In this document: one piece after another, positions 11,836 through 23,658 of the stretch
Layout: each line of letters starts with the position of its first letter
Position numbering within the stretch: the first letter of the stretch is position 1
Made by a program: the position numbers and the translations under genes
Notes under the pieces: model-generated
Seen by the model: only the letters and a program-made list of their open reading frames with translations
What the model was told of the DNA's origin: nothing
Database searches by the model: none
DNA from: Exobasidium rhododendri
Lineage: Eukaryota; Basidiomycota; Exobasidiomycetes; Exobasidiales; Exobasidiaceae
Assembly (NCBI GenBank): GCA_026210745.1
Contig: CP110632.1
Location: 2,293,001 to 2,357,000 of the forward strand
Reading direction: 5' to 3'
DNA length: 64,000 nt

Positions 11836-14800
11836 GCTGCTGCTCCCACTTCCACCAGCGTCGGCAGCAGCAGAAGACGAAGAAGTTGTAGACGACTGAG
11901 CAGCAGCTGCCAGGCTGTTTCGAAGGGAAGGGTACATTTCAAACCCAGCGCTGGAAGCAAAAGCAGCCAAGACACTAGACAGTTGGGAGGAGCCAGAGCC
12001 AAGCGCTCCATCGGCGGACGTACTCAACATCCCGGACAGCCTGGACGCATTCGATTGATTGGCGGCAATCTTTGGTCGCAGGTAGTCGTTGAGAGACTGA
12101 AAGGAAGTGATGGCGTGAATAGAGACGATGAGGTTGCTGCAATTGCGCGGGATGTCACCGTCGTCGTCGTCAGCGACCAGCTTGAGACGAATCTGCCTCG
12201 CTACGTTGGCAGTGGGACTTCTTCTCGCATCGTCGCTTGTACCGTTGATCGCCGTTGTAATCTCCACATTCTCCAGCCTGCTCAATGTTTCCTGCAATCG
12301 ACGGACGAGAGCGGACGCAGCCGTCGTTGCTCCTCCTCCTCCTCCTCCTCCAGACTCCTGGTCCTGATTATGCATAAGCGCTTTGGAAAGGAGAAGACGT
12401 CGAGTAGACGCAGGCAACTCTTCACTCTCGCCCGTCGCAAAGGTGTACAGCCCGTCGATCATTCCCGATCGCAGCAATTCAAAGCTGGAAATCGGGTTGT
12501 CCGCCTTTGCAAACAAGACGGCCGTCTTCGTCAGCGTTTCCTCCGCCACGTCTCTGTCCACAGTGCAAGTCGTCTTCAGTAAGTCTACGAGGTCCGTAAT
12601 CTGATTGAGCGCTCGACCTGCTTCATCTGCTCCACCTGAACTTGCTGGAGAAGCCTCTGGTGCAAACTGATCTCGCAAGATACGTGCCCTCCAGATATTC
12701 GAGTCTTCTGCCTCTTGCAAGGTGATCGGCTGACCGGTCAAGCTCACCAACGGACTTCCCACACTGGTCGACACTCCTCCGCTAGCTGGCAACTGCCCTG
12801 CAAGTCTGTTCAATCGTTGCACTCCAGCACTAGCCAAGAGTCGTGTCAGATCCGAATTGGGTAGAGCATCGTTGCTCGTCGTCGTTGTCATTGTCGTCGT
12901 CGCTGTGATGGACTGAGGGTTGCGCAGCGGTGCTAGGTCTAAGCTCTCTTCCTCACGACTGGGAGCAGCACTGGGATGCAATGCGCTTGCGTCTGCGTCT
13001 GCAGCCACTGCGCTACCTGTCACCCCTCTGCTCTTCTCCTTCTCCTTTTCCTTCTCCTTTGCCGTCTTGGCACCAGGCTCCCTCGAAGCAATGTCTTCGA
13101 TTTCCCACATGACGCCCTCCCTTCTCAACAGAGCGCTGTACACGTTTGGCAGCTTCAGTGTCAGCATTTCCACGAGTTGCAGAGCACCTTGGACCAGCGT
13201 TGGATGGTCTCGAGAGGAGAGTATGGCAGCGATGAAGCTGGCAAGAGCTACGTTGTCCAGTACCTCGAGCAGTGGTTCTGCTTCGACGAAGCTGACAATT
13301 TTGAGGATACCAAAGAGCGCCTTGCTTCGGACATGCGAGGCGACACTAGCAGCGTACACTTCGACCAGAGTAGGCAAGACCAACTGTGTGAACCGTTTGA
13401 CCAAGCCTTTGCGGTCCTTGAGCGTATCCACACGCTTGGCTTGCGCCTCCTCCTTTGCAAGCTCTCGTTCTGACTTGATCTTTTCCGGTCTCGGAGGAGG
13501 TGCTTGCTGTTGTTGTGGAGTCGTGACTAATTCTGCAGGTTGCTGTTGTAGCAGTTCACTCTGCAACTCAGCAAAACTGTCGTTGCTCGTCGTCTTTTCC
13601 ATCGAAACGTGAGACTTGCTGGACTCTCTTACCAATTTGGCAGCTTTGGCCAGCTTGGCCTTTCGTTTCAAGTATGCCCTTTCAGTGTACATTCTAGGGT
13701 CAAACACACCACTTCGAGGTAGTGGTGGAAGAAGCTCAGCGACCAGGGAAAGAGCCTCTTGAACCTGTTCTTTTGGTCGATGAGCTAGATTCTGCAGTAC
13801 CGCCACATCTGCTTCTGCCATTGTCTCACTCCCATTGCCAACCACTACAGCGACAGACGTCATCAGCTTGTCTCCATCAGCTTCTTTTACAGAGGAAGAG
13901 ATAGCGGCAGCACCAGCAGCAGCGGGGCCTCTTCCACCTAATCCGTCTTCGCCGGGTGCAGGTGATCCGGTGAGTAGATGATAGAGCGTCTCGACGACGT
14001 TGTTTTCAAGCAACGTCACCGCAGTCTTTGGACTGACTCGAGCAGCAATCCCCAGTGCTTTTAGTACGTCTGTGTATGTTGCTGTGTTGACCGACGTACT
14101 TGCCGTCGCTGTAGTAGAGGTAGATGTCGTCGTCGTCATTGAGGACGGCAGCAAGATAGCGTTGATCGAGGCTACCAGCTCGTCAGTCAAGAGTTGTTCC
14201 AGTAATTCACCTTGATGACGGAAGCTTTCGATCAAGCGAACGATGCACCGACAAGCAGATTCGACAAGTCTCTGGTCACTGTACGATAATACGTTCTTGA
14301 TGATCGGCATCACATCCTTCACCTTTGAATAAGAGTCGGTGCTCAGCCTTCGACAGCAGTTGGCAGCGGCGTTCATGGCAGTCCGCTGGACGTGGATGTT
14401 GAAGAAGTCGAGGTATTGGAGCATGGCCGTCAAGCCATCTTCTCGGACAATGGCAGAAGGGTACTCTCCCGAGATCTTCTCGAGCGTCTGGAGGGGGAAT
14501 AAAAATGGAAGGAGAGACAAGAGCATGGATTCAAGGTCAGCAATGCAGTAGATGCAGTGTAATCCCCAAACCGAGACAAACGAACCTGCAAGACTTGCTC
14601 TGCCAGGTCGATGAATTCAATTTCCATCAACTTCGAATTCAGGACAGGAATGGCACCTAACGACACGACGCTGTGAGCTGCGTAAGGCATTGCTTCGATT
14701 AGGTTGGCCAGACATCGACAAGCAAGCAACATCTTCTCGCCGTTGTCTTCCAGACCAGACGCAGCTGCAATGGCGGCTACCATGGCCTCCTCCTCTTCTT

Positions 14801-16394
14801 CTTGTGCTTCCTTTTCCTTCTTGACCTTGGAACTTTCTCCAACGGCTGGCGGTGGCGAAGGTGGCTTGGGACCTCCCATCAGATATATGAGCTCCGTGAC
14901 AAAGGACTCGGTGGGAAAGTAACCGGCAAGGGTGTCTTCGTTGCTGATACTCAACACTTCCGACAGCTCCTGCAATGCTACCAATTGAGCAGAAGGATCT
15001 TTACGATTACGAATAGAAGTCAACAACGTTCGAAATTTACTCGCCAAGCCGGTCATATATCCAGCCATTGCTCGCAGATGACTTCCGAATCCTCCTCCTC
15101 CTTCGCTACTGTCACCGTACGGATCTCCCATTTCATCGTCGTAATGACCATCCTCTTCGTCATCCTCCTCGTCGTCGTCGTCATCCTCCTCTTCATCATC
15201 ATCCTGTTCATCTTCTTCTGCCTGGAGAGCCCGTCTTGCTGCGGCTTCTAGCTCCTCATCCCCATCATCTCCATCCTCGTCGATCCCTTCTTCTCGATCA
15301 TCTTCGTCACCCGCTATGTCCTCACTTTCTGCTCCGTCGGTATGATGCTCCTCTTCTCCGTCTTCGTCTTCGTTGTCGTCATCGACATCGTCGTTCTTCT
15401 CGATACCGACGTTTGATCTGACCACATCCACGTCCATCGTATCATCCACCGCACAGGATGAAGATGATGGTTCGTTAGTACGCAGCTTCCCCTTTGACGC
15501 CTTCACTCTAGACGCCTTATTCTTGCTTCTGTAGTTGACCGCGCCATCAACCTTTGCTGATACGCTACTTTCTGCGTCACTGCCCATCACAGAAGCTTTC
15601 CTAGGCGCCATCTTGCTTGTACTTGCTCGAGGACGTAGAGAGTACTTTGTCGACGGTATAACCGGCTCTGACTTTCTCGCTTTGCGCTTGGGAACGTCCT
15701 CGGCAGGAAGAGGTGACAGACTTATAGCTCGCTTCTTGCCTTTCGACGAGGGGCCAGCAGAAGATGATGAAGAAGAAGAAGAAGAGAGGGCTGTTGGTCT
15801 ACTGATACTCTTCGACGTTTGTGACTTGCCCTTGTGTGAACGGCTCGCTTCGACTTGCTTGAGATTGGAAGGAGGGGATGTGGATGAATCTTTCAGGGAG
15901 ACAATTTCTTGAGGTGTATTGACCCTCTTTCCCCTGTGTAAGGGCAGTCCAGAAGAAGAAGACACGTTTGTCGCAATCGAATAGCTTGTGGCAGGTGTAG
16001 CAGGAGCTGAAAAGGGCGAGATATCCCTCTGGCTGATTGAAGAGCTATGATCACTTACCGTAGATCGTCGAGAGGTCCGCTTTATCGATTCGCCACCTAT
16101 CGGAGGTGCAGTGCCTTCCAATAGGCTATTGTTGATGCTAATGATAGAAGACGAGGACGGATGGCGTAGAGCTGTATCAGCAGAAGGTAGCGCAATCGCC
16201 TTTGTTGTCGTGCTGTTTCTGTTTGTGCGTCTTTTGAGCTTCGGGCTTCCTTGATCGATCAGAGAAAGAGGATCACTGTTTTCCGATCTTTCGGTTTGAT
16301 TTTTTGTAGAAGATCCTTTGTTGTTTGACGATGGAGATTTAGCAGTAACAGTTCTACTTGGGCGAGCTTTGAACGTTCGGGCGTGGTCCTCCAT
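9286..16394 (-). CDS. UFD4: HECT-type E3 ubiquitin ligase, UFD4/TRIP12-like
   Basis: E3 ligase of the ubiquitin-fusion-degradation pathway. Exons 16394-14586 and 14487-9286 join in phase 0 across a 99-nt intron, giving about 2336 residues. The first about 350 residues are basic, Ser-rich and disordered. A strongly acidic stretch follows (runs of D/E before HYDDEMGDPYG), then armadillo-like helices (SEVLSISNEDTLAGYFP; ACRCLANLIEAMPYAAHS; TAMNAAANCCRRL) as in TRIP12. A long low-complexity middle contains a 10-Asn run and a second acidic block. The C-terminal HECT domain runs from about EVRYAFLQSTSFGYHRL to the end. The catalytic Cys is in SVMTCVNFCKLPPFSS (about residue 2303), 33 residues before the terminal FHLS. 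The neighbour upstream on the plus strand is a putative small gene. Yeast Ufd4 has 1483 residues, so this one is large, close to TRIP12. Confidence 0.93.
11806..11835. repeat. (GTT)n run encoding poly-Asn in UFD4
   Basis: About ten tandem triplets read on the minus strand as AAC codons, giving ten consecutive Asn after a Ser run in the disordered middle of the HECT ligase. Confidence 0.85.
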
Positions 16395-16972
16395 TAGATG
16401 TGGGCGTGGTAATGCCTTAAAGTAGCTTCGAAGCTGTGTCGACGTATCATGACAGTCATCAGTGTGGTAGGGAATAGGAGTAGACGAAGGGGGGAGATAC
16501 GTATAGATGTAAGTACCTCATCGACAATCGCACGGAAGAGATTTTCCCTCTGCGTCGACTTGCCACTCACTTGTGCATGCGCAAAACGCTGCTGCCCCCC
16601 CTTGCACTCAATCCTGGATGGCTCGCTGCGGTCCTTGCTTCAGCTCAGCTCGACCCTGAAGCTGTAAGTCAGAGCTGTCCACCGCACTTGATCAGTTTCC
16701 CTTCTGGATCTTCTAGATCTCCTTGTAGATTGTAGATGTCTTTCAGCAGAAATTGTCACCTTGGAGTCGCTTTCAAGCTAGCCTTGCCGACAGTTTCCTC
16801 GTAATTTGAGACTGTCGGTGTTGAGCTCGCTGGACGATGTTGCAATAGACGGGCACACGAGGCCCAAGTGGCGCAGCAGTATCGATAAAGTACTCTGGTG
16901 TGCTCGTGGAGCGTATCCTATTGTTCGCCTGTATCGGTGTTCTTTTACTGCCCCTTCCTAGCTCTTGAGAAG
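16395..16972. promoter_or_regulatory. Divergent region upstream of UFD4 and the putative small gene
   Basis: About 580 bp between the UFD4 start on the minus strand and a putative start on the plus strand. I see no clear tRNA or other RNA gene. Confidence 0.4.
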
Positions 16973-17364
16973 ATGAATGGTCAGAATGTGCAGAGAAGTG
17001 GAAAGAGAGGCAAGGACAAAGGAGCGCCCAGAACTGCTCCTGGCGTGCAGGCTACAAGAGTATGTACTGACTGACTGACTGACTGACACACGTCCCCAAT
17101 CACAATTTTCGACTTCCTCGTGGAGGCGAGATCCGATCCACAGAATATAATAGAATAGGGCTGAATAGTAAGTGTAGACGGAAATAATCTATTGGGCAAG
17201 TCGTGGGGCCGAGGGTGCAGACGGCAGCCAAGCTTCTCAATCACAGCGGATCGTCGATGTCAACGATCACGGAGGGAGAGGTACACGAAGATAGCAGACC
17301 TACATCAATTCGGAGCACTGCACAATCAGTATCAAGGTCACACAGAGGAAGCGGTGGTGAATGA
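16973..17364 (+). CDS. Putative small two-exon gene, unknown product
   Basis: I do not recognise this product. Exon 1 (16973-17059) starts with ATG and encodes 29 basic residues (MNGQNVQRSGKRGKDKG...). It is followed by a consensus GTATGT donor. An acceptor at GTGCAG (17220) joins in phase 0 to exon 2 (17221-17364), which stays open for 47 further codons rich in Ser/Thr (STITEGEVHEDSRPTS) and ends in TGA. The product would be 76 residues. In favour: splice sites, frame continuity, and position downstream of a divergent promoter shared with UFD4 and tail-to-tail with RSC9. Against: short length, no known domain, and an intron that begins with a CTGA repeat. It could be a chance reading frame or a non-coding transcript. 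Confidence 0.35.
17065..17088. repeat. (CTGA)n tandem repeat
   Basis: About five perfect tetranucleotide units followed by ACACACG, just after the putative GTATGT donor of the small gene. Confidence 0.85.
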
Positions 17365-17429
17365 TCTAGGGTCAGGATAAGAACACAGCTTAAGCTTTAC
17401 AGTAAAGCACCAAATTCACCTGATCCCTT

Positions 17430-20400
17430 TCAAGCCTCTGTCATTGTCTGACCAATATCATCATCATCGTCGTCGTCTTCCTCTTCATCTTGACTCGTCC
17501 AGACCGATTCTCCCGGCTCTGGTTTCAGTTCCACTAGCGTCTCGTTGAGCATCGGGCACAGAATGTCGTTTTCACTGGCCACTGTCATGATCTGATCTTC
17601 CACTTCTAGCAGAGCGTCCATTATCCGACTGGCAGCGGCAAGGGCCCAATCCTCTACAGGCGCGATGCCCGCCGCTCCAGTACTGATCCCGTTGGCGTCT
17701 TGCAAATCTCGCAAGGGAACGCTGTTGGTCGTATCTGAATCCACCCCACTGACAGGAAGTGGTAATCCGAAGCGTTCGTTGAGTCCATTTCCACCACCTC
17801 TTTTACCCTGAACTTTTCTCCTTTCTCTCACACCAGCTTTGATCAAGATCGTACCTGTAGTTCTAGCTAGGCTTCGTAGGATGAGACCAGAAGTTGATGA
17901 TATACCTGTAGGCTTGTTCGTCTCAGGGTCCATCGGCGTTCTCGTCACGGAAAAGAGTAGAAGATCCGGTAAGTCAACGGTCCCTCGAACAGGTACATTC
18001 AACAATTTCCTTCTCTTCACTTCTTGTCTTTCGATTTCAATCTTTTGCTTTTCCGCTGCGAAGTTGCTATTAGGCAACAAGGCAGTAGGCCCGGTAATGT
18101 ATCTAGCTCCGTTGGCCATAGTCGCTGTCCTGATCTCTTGACTTTTCAACGATTTGGTGATCAAAAGATCCTCTTCATGATGTCGCCGTCTTTCCGTAGC
18201 TTCTCTTTCTTCTACCTCTTCGTTAGTCTCAGGTAGATGGGTAAGTGCGTGTTGTTTGAGATGATCGGCCCATGCGTTTCTGTTCACACTGGGAGGAACG
18301 ACAAATTGACACGAAGACCAGTAGCATCTACCATCGTTGGTCATGGCAGCGTGTGCTCGGATGTGTCCTTCTACCGCTTCCATGGTCTCTGTCTCTGGAG
18401 CGTGACAGCCTTGCCATTTACACTCGAAGCGGCGTATGTAGCTTCGATCTCTCGCTTCGACTCCTCGAACGATGAACTTCTGATTCTGTATCACCATGGC
18501 AAGTGCACCGGGAAACACAGAAGAGACCGTACGTATAACTTCAGCAGCAGGTTGCAGCGCCGGTCCTCCAAGATGAGCATAGGGTCCAAATTGAGAACTA
18601 TACGTCGACCAGAATTCCATCTGGGTGATTTCTCCTCCTTCTTTCGCTTCATAGATCAGCTTCATCCACGCCTTCAACCTTTCTGGCTCTACTTTGTCTT
18701 TCAATTCCAGCCATTCCTTCCTTTGAAGTCTACGCAATTTCGATCTCTCTTTGTCGTCACTTTCTGCGATTCGTCTCCTTCGAACCAAATCGTCCCGCTC
18801 TCTCCTTCGAGCAGACACGGCGCTAGGTACAATGCTATGGAGTGCTGGGTGTAAGTTCAACTGATGCGTTCGATCCCACACCACTCTTCCATAGATGAGG
18901 TTGCGAGTCAGATGGCGTATGATGCTGCGAACATCTGCCGCTCCTCTTTCGAACGGTGTTGACGTCTCCCTTTCATCAAAATTCACAGCCTGACTTGATT
19001 CTGCTCCAGTGGATGTCACATCGTCGAGAACAAAAGTAGCTAAGCGTAGGGCATTATCACCAATATTGATAATCTGATATAGACAATCCAGAGCAGCTTC
19101 CAGCAGGGCGGAGTCTTGTGTCAAAGGTAGCAGTGAGATACACTTGTTCAGTATGCCTGGACTACTGACCGTCGGAGCGCCAGCGACGCCAGTTGATCTT
19201 CTTACTCCGTTTTGTCTACTCATTGCACCACCGATCAGTACATCCACTTCAACGAATGCAGCTTCATTGCGTTCTTCTGCCGCCAGTGCACCCAAGCACC
19301 GAAGGCAGCACATTAACATCGATCGATCAACGGTAGTATGGAGGTGCCAGACCAACAAGTTGAAGAGATAATCAGAAGTGCCAATCGCGGCCCTCTTTGC
19401 TGCGCGGATCATCTCGTCTTCCACTGAGTTCGTTTCAGTCGTGCTTGTCGTTGCAGCAACCTCCTGCTCGATTGGCTCGACATATTTAGGAGCAGAGATG
19501 GGCTCTCCTTCGAGACTGAAGGTAATCGTCGATCTTTTGAAAGCTTGCAGTCGAACCCGCGTAACCTCTAGTATGTCGAGGGCATAGGTTTGCATCTCTT
19601 GAAGACCTTCCATCCCACTCCATTCTGGCGAGAGAAGGGCATGAGTTGCCCGAGGGTTGGGTAAAGCAAGGATATCGCAGATGAGGGTGTTGATTGTTCG
19701 AGAGTAGGCCAAGAAGATGCGTTCATTTTTCTCATTCAAGGAAAGATTTCTCAGGATGAGCATGGAAGCAATGGCTTGGTCCAGCATTCGTTTGTGAGAA
19801 GCTATCTGCTCAGGCAGGAAGACGGCAGGGATACTCCTCAACGATGGGATACTTAATGAGGTTTTCGAATTGCTTTCGATCGCACTAAGGCCCTTCTCGT
19901 CCGTTTCATCGTTTTCGTCCTCGTCCTCGTCATTGTCATTGCATTCTTGATCTGCCCCAGCCTGCCAGCTACCGATTCCTAGTCCATCCAATTCCCTCTC
20001 CTCTTGCTCCCAAAAGCTGGGCTCCCACTTCTCTACTTCCTCGCCCATGATAGCTGAAATTAAACGACGCGGGAAACGAAGAAGGCTGTCGGTCATACCA
20101 GGAAAGGAGTCTAACGACAAAGCCTCCAAATTATGACAGGACGTGCTCACAAGACGATTCAAGGCCCATGAGACATGCGACGGAAGTCCACTCCGTAAAG
20201 AGAGTAACAGTCGATTGTTTGATCCCGCGCTGAGATACGACAACTCTTTCCCATCTAAAGGTTTCCTTGATCGATGCTGGTGCGCTGCTGCTGCTGCTGC
20301 TGCCGCCGCGGCAGCAGTAGCTTGAGATGCGGCACTTGTTTGTGAAGAATTCGTTGCCTGTCCTGCTGACGCATACGACTGGCTTTGGTGATGGCTACTA

Positions 20401-20953
20401 CTTCGTTTAGGGGCAGGATTTTGTGAGCTTGGCACACGTCTTCCTAAAGCTAGAGGCGGTCGACCACGTCCACTGTAGGCAGGATGCAGATGTGGCGCGA
20501 CTCCTGACTGCTGTTGTGGTGGTTGTTGCTGCTGTTGTTGTTGTTGATGGTGGTGTTGCTGCTGCTGTTGCTGTTGAAATTGCTGCTGCTGCTGTCGACT
20601 GGATGTTGTTGGTACGTAGGGGTGTACCATGGGCCTCGAGCCAGTATTCCAGTGCGTATTTGGTCGGGCGGAGTAGGCAGCTTGTTGAGAAGTAGTGGTC
20701 GCGTAAGGGCTGCCCTGCTGAGCGGCCAGAGAAGAAGGCATCCGGACCATACCTGGATGCGATGGTGGTCTCTCCGGTGATTGAAACGACCTTGCATCCC
20801 CAAGGCTTTGCTGCATCCTGGACAAGCTCCCTACTGGTCGTTCAAAGTTGGATCAGGAAGAGAAAGAAGAAAGTCTCACCCGGTCATATTTTCGAAGGAC
20901 GCGCCGCGCCGTCTTCCGCCCTTATTTGCGTCCTGATCGATGTTCGCTTTCAT
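17430..20953 (-). CDS. Chromatin-remodelling complex subunit, RSC9-like
   Basis: About 1153 residues if a short first exon is used (20953-20880, then 20817-17430, joined in phase 2 over a 62-nt intron). A conservative start is the ATG at 20816. The N-terminus is Gln/His/Ala-rich with poly-Q and a run of about 12 Ala. The middle is helical and repeat-like (residues around RMLDQAIASMLILRNLSLN). The C-terminal part carries EFWSTYSSQFGPYAHLG and PAAEVIRTVSSVFPGALAMV with KFIVRGVEAR, the winged-helix-like block I associate with fungal Rsc9. It is followed by two C2H2-like zinc fingers (CKWQGCH...HIRAH and CYWSSCQF...HLKQHALTH) and an acidic tail. RSC remodels nucleosomes in the nucleus. I could not find the ARID domain expected near the N-terminus. 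The identification rests on the C-terminal half. Confidence 0.7.
20284..20320. repeat. GCT/GCC run encoding poly-Ala in the RSC9-like gene
   Basis: Mixed Ala triplets on the minus strand give about 12 consecutive Ala. A CAG/CAA-rich poly-Gln block lies nearby at about 20525-20595. Confidence 0.75.
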
Positions 20954-23658
20954 TAGGCCAATCTATAGCAAGTGAAAGGCCGGCACACAATGCAATGTTT
21001 GATTGTCACAGAGCATGCTGCGACGTCTCTTACGCTATGACATTGTACGAGGATACATCACCTCGTCAGAAGAGTCTCTACAACGTACACGTGTATCCGT
21101 CTGATTTGTCAATTCTGTTCTCTTTGGCAGGCAGACTTTGCTAACGTCTTCAGAATCCTCTCCTGTCCGTTCAGCGAGAGACAAACGAAGGAAGAGGGGA
21201 AGGATCAGGCCGACGTCACGCTCCACGAGAAGAGCGGTTATTCAGTCACTCGTCTCGTACATCCCCCCATCTGTCTGCTATGTTACATATTGCTGAGAAG
21301 CCAGACCTTCGCTGGGCACCTCATGATGTCACTCCTACGCTTGCCACCCACGTCTGACTGAAGAAGAAAGGGGAAGGTGCTGTCAAGCAAATTTAGAATT
21401 CTGCGAGATCAAGCCACACTATGCAGCCGAAGAAATGGAAGCCACAAAGGACCTCAATGCCGTTCACTTGCAAGCTTACGGGTATAGACGCACCAACTGT
21501 ACAGCGGGGAAACGAAGCCGCATCGACTTGCAAAAGAAGAAGAGCATCGACGTGACACTTGCACAAGCTTTGCCTCTTGCTTTACGCCGTCTCTTCCGTT
21601 CTACTCTTGGATTTCCCGCCAAGGTGACTCTAGCCATCCAAATTTAATTTCCCGCGAAAGGAAGGCATGGAAGACATGAACGTATGGCCAGAGGACATGG
21701 GATGGAGCAGCTCGATATGGCTAAAAGCAAATAAAGGGAGAAAGAGGAGAAGCACGAATGTCTCACGTCGTCGATGAGCTTAATTTGAAATTGTCGCTGT
21801 TTCTCTCCTAGATCTACAGCGCCCTCCTGCCCCTCCCCCCTCTCCGGCCTTCAGTCGATCCACTCTGGCCAGGACAACAAGCTCACTGCACGGCGCGCCC
21901 TCGTCTCCTATCCCTAACGAGTCGCGCCAGTTGCACAACAACAAAAGGGCCTCACGTCGCGCGTCCAAAATGAACTGATTCGTGACACATATCCACGAAC
22001 CTAAGAAAGGGGGAACAATCGAAGCCACCGACAGAACTCCGACTTGGCGACATCTTACTTAAAGACTGATCGGATTGCAAGCCACCATTTTTATGCTCTC
22101 CTTTGTCGTCCTCGCGCAAGACACTTGTGATCCCCGTCATCAGCGGCAATACAAGGATTCTTAATAAGAGGATAAACAGTGACATTCCCAGAGCAGTAAT
22201 GCTACGAAAAAGCCACACGATGCGGTTACTTTATCCAGTTTAAGGTTGGACTTGTGTCAAGAAAGGCGAGGAGGATGGTGGCTTTTTTTTTCCTCAACGT
22301 ATTGCTACTAGATATTTGTTGTCGTAGTGCAGTAGCATCCGGCAGACTTCTTAATAGAAGTGATAACGCGTCGACCGTTTGCTCACTTTTTCTAATGTAT
22401 GTCATTGCTACGTGCATATATATTCTCTAGGGACCGTTAGTCGAGGCTTTCTGCTTTCTCCTTTCTTGGCTTCCTTGTTCATTTGAATAAGCCATGTCGT
22501 TGTATTCAAGCTTGGAATTAAAAAAAATTAAAAAAAAGAGCGAGAGAAGGGAAACCGAAACAGAAACAGAAAAAATCGCACTTGGATTATCATCGGAGTT
22601 TTGTCCCAGTTAGGTGGCGCTTACTACTACTGACTACAACCGTATCTAGACACATACACAAACTCCCTCGAAGAAAGGAAAATGAAAGTAGGCCGCCGCA
22701 CCTCCCCCTCTTCTCGCCAAGTCACTCAGGGTTCAAAACTTGGTCGGCTGTTCGTGAATGCTAACAAAGGCGCTCGAGACACACACACAGAATTCAAGTC
22801 TCGACTAGGAGCAGCGCGAAATCCCCCCTTCCCGACCATCCTCATTTCCACTCTTTCCACGCCGCCGCAAGATCGATACCCTCCGCCATATTCACCAAGT
22901 AATCGACGTTTGACTTGCGCCATTCGACATTGGAGGCTCGATCCGGCTTTCTATTACTCTGTCTCTGCTGTGTGTGTCATACTGTCAAAGGGAGGGCGCA
23001 CCAAATTCACCGGGAGAAAGACAAAACAGCATTCATCTAGCGGCTCCGTGTCTGGTAATGACTGGCATAGGATCTCTTCTTCGAAGTCGCTCTTTATAGC
23101 CATAACAGCATTGTCTCTACCCTCCGTCGCATATTGACGAACATAGTGAGTTGATTGAGCCGTACTTACTAGATGTGGTTGTAGAGGTGGGGAGAAGAAG
23201 GGCGGGGTGACTTGCTACCGTCCTTCTATGACAACAAAAAGGCTTACGGCTCACACTCGGCCTCTCTTTCTCTCTCCCCTTCAGAGCCTATCCGACTTAG
23301 CTACGCCTTCCGGTACACCTTTCTGCAAAAGCCACACTTATTGCAAACTCCGTCGATTGTGAGTCTATTGATTGTGACACGCTGCACAGCATAGCACTGT
23401 TTAGATCGGGAGAGAGCAAGGGAGCGCTTTGAGGAAGTGTAACGGACTGCTCACTATGAGTCCTTTATTCCTCCTTTCTCCTCATACCGCAACTTGCCTT
23501 TCCCCCAACCATCAATTTACATCTCATTCCGCCCGATTGAATCCCCACCACAGGTCGATAGGTCAACACACCATTTCGCTTGAGCTCTTCGCTCTTCGGA
23601 CTGGCAAAGGCACGATAATTAAAGAGGGCGGCGAGAGACACTGTCTGAGAACAGCAAA
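20954..23658. other. 2.7-kb region without a convincing gene
   Basis: This lies between the starts of two divergent genes, so it holds both promoters. Base composition varies: an AT-rich patch near 22510-22545 with runs of A and T, and GA/CT-rich stretches near the right end. Several reading frames of 60-150 codons exist, but none has a recognisable domain, good splice structure or a consistent low-complexity pattern like the real neighbours. I found no tRNA B-box. A minus-strand frame near 21952-22187 with one hydrophobic segment is the least unlikely candidate. Confidence 0.4.

Noticed and set aside
13018-13612. Long plus-strand frames opposite UFD4
   Set aside because: Antisense shadows of a high-confidence coding exon; Ser/Ala/Leu-rich translations typical of reverse-strand reading.
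21952-22218. Minus-strand frame with a hydrophobic segment, a possible small membrane protein
   Set aside because: No ATG at the frame opening, no homology I can name and no clear splice partners; an internal ATG would leave only about 77 residues.
22682-23137. Plus-strand frame of 151 codons in the gene-poor gap
   Set aside because: Composition is that of translated non-coding sequence; no domain, and no support from flanking splice sites.
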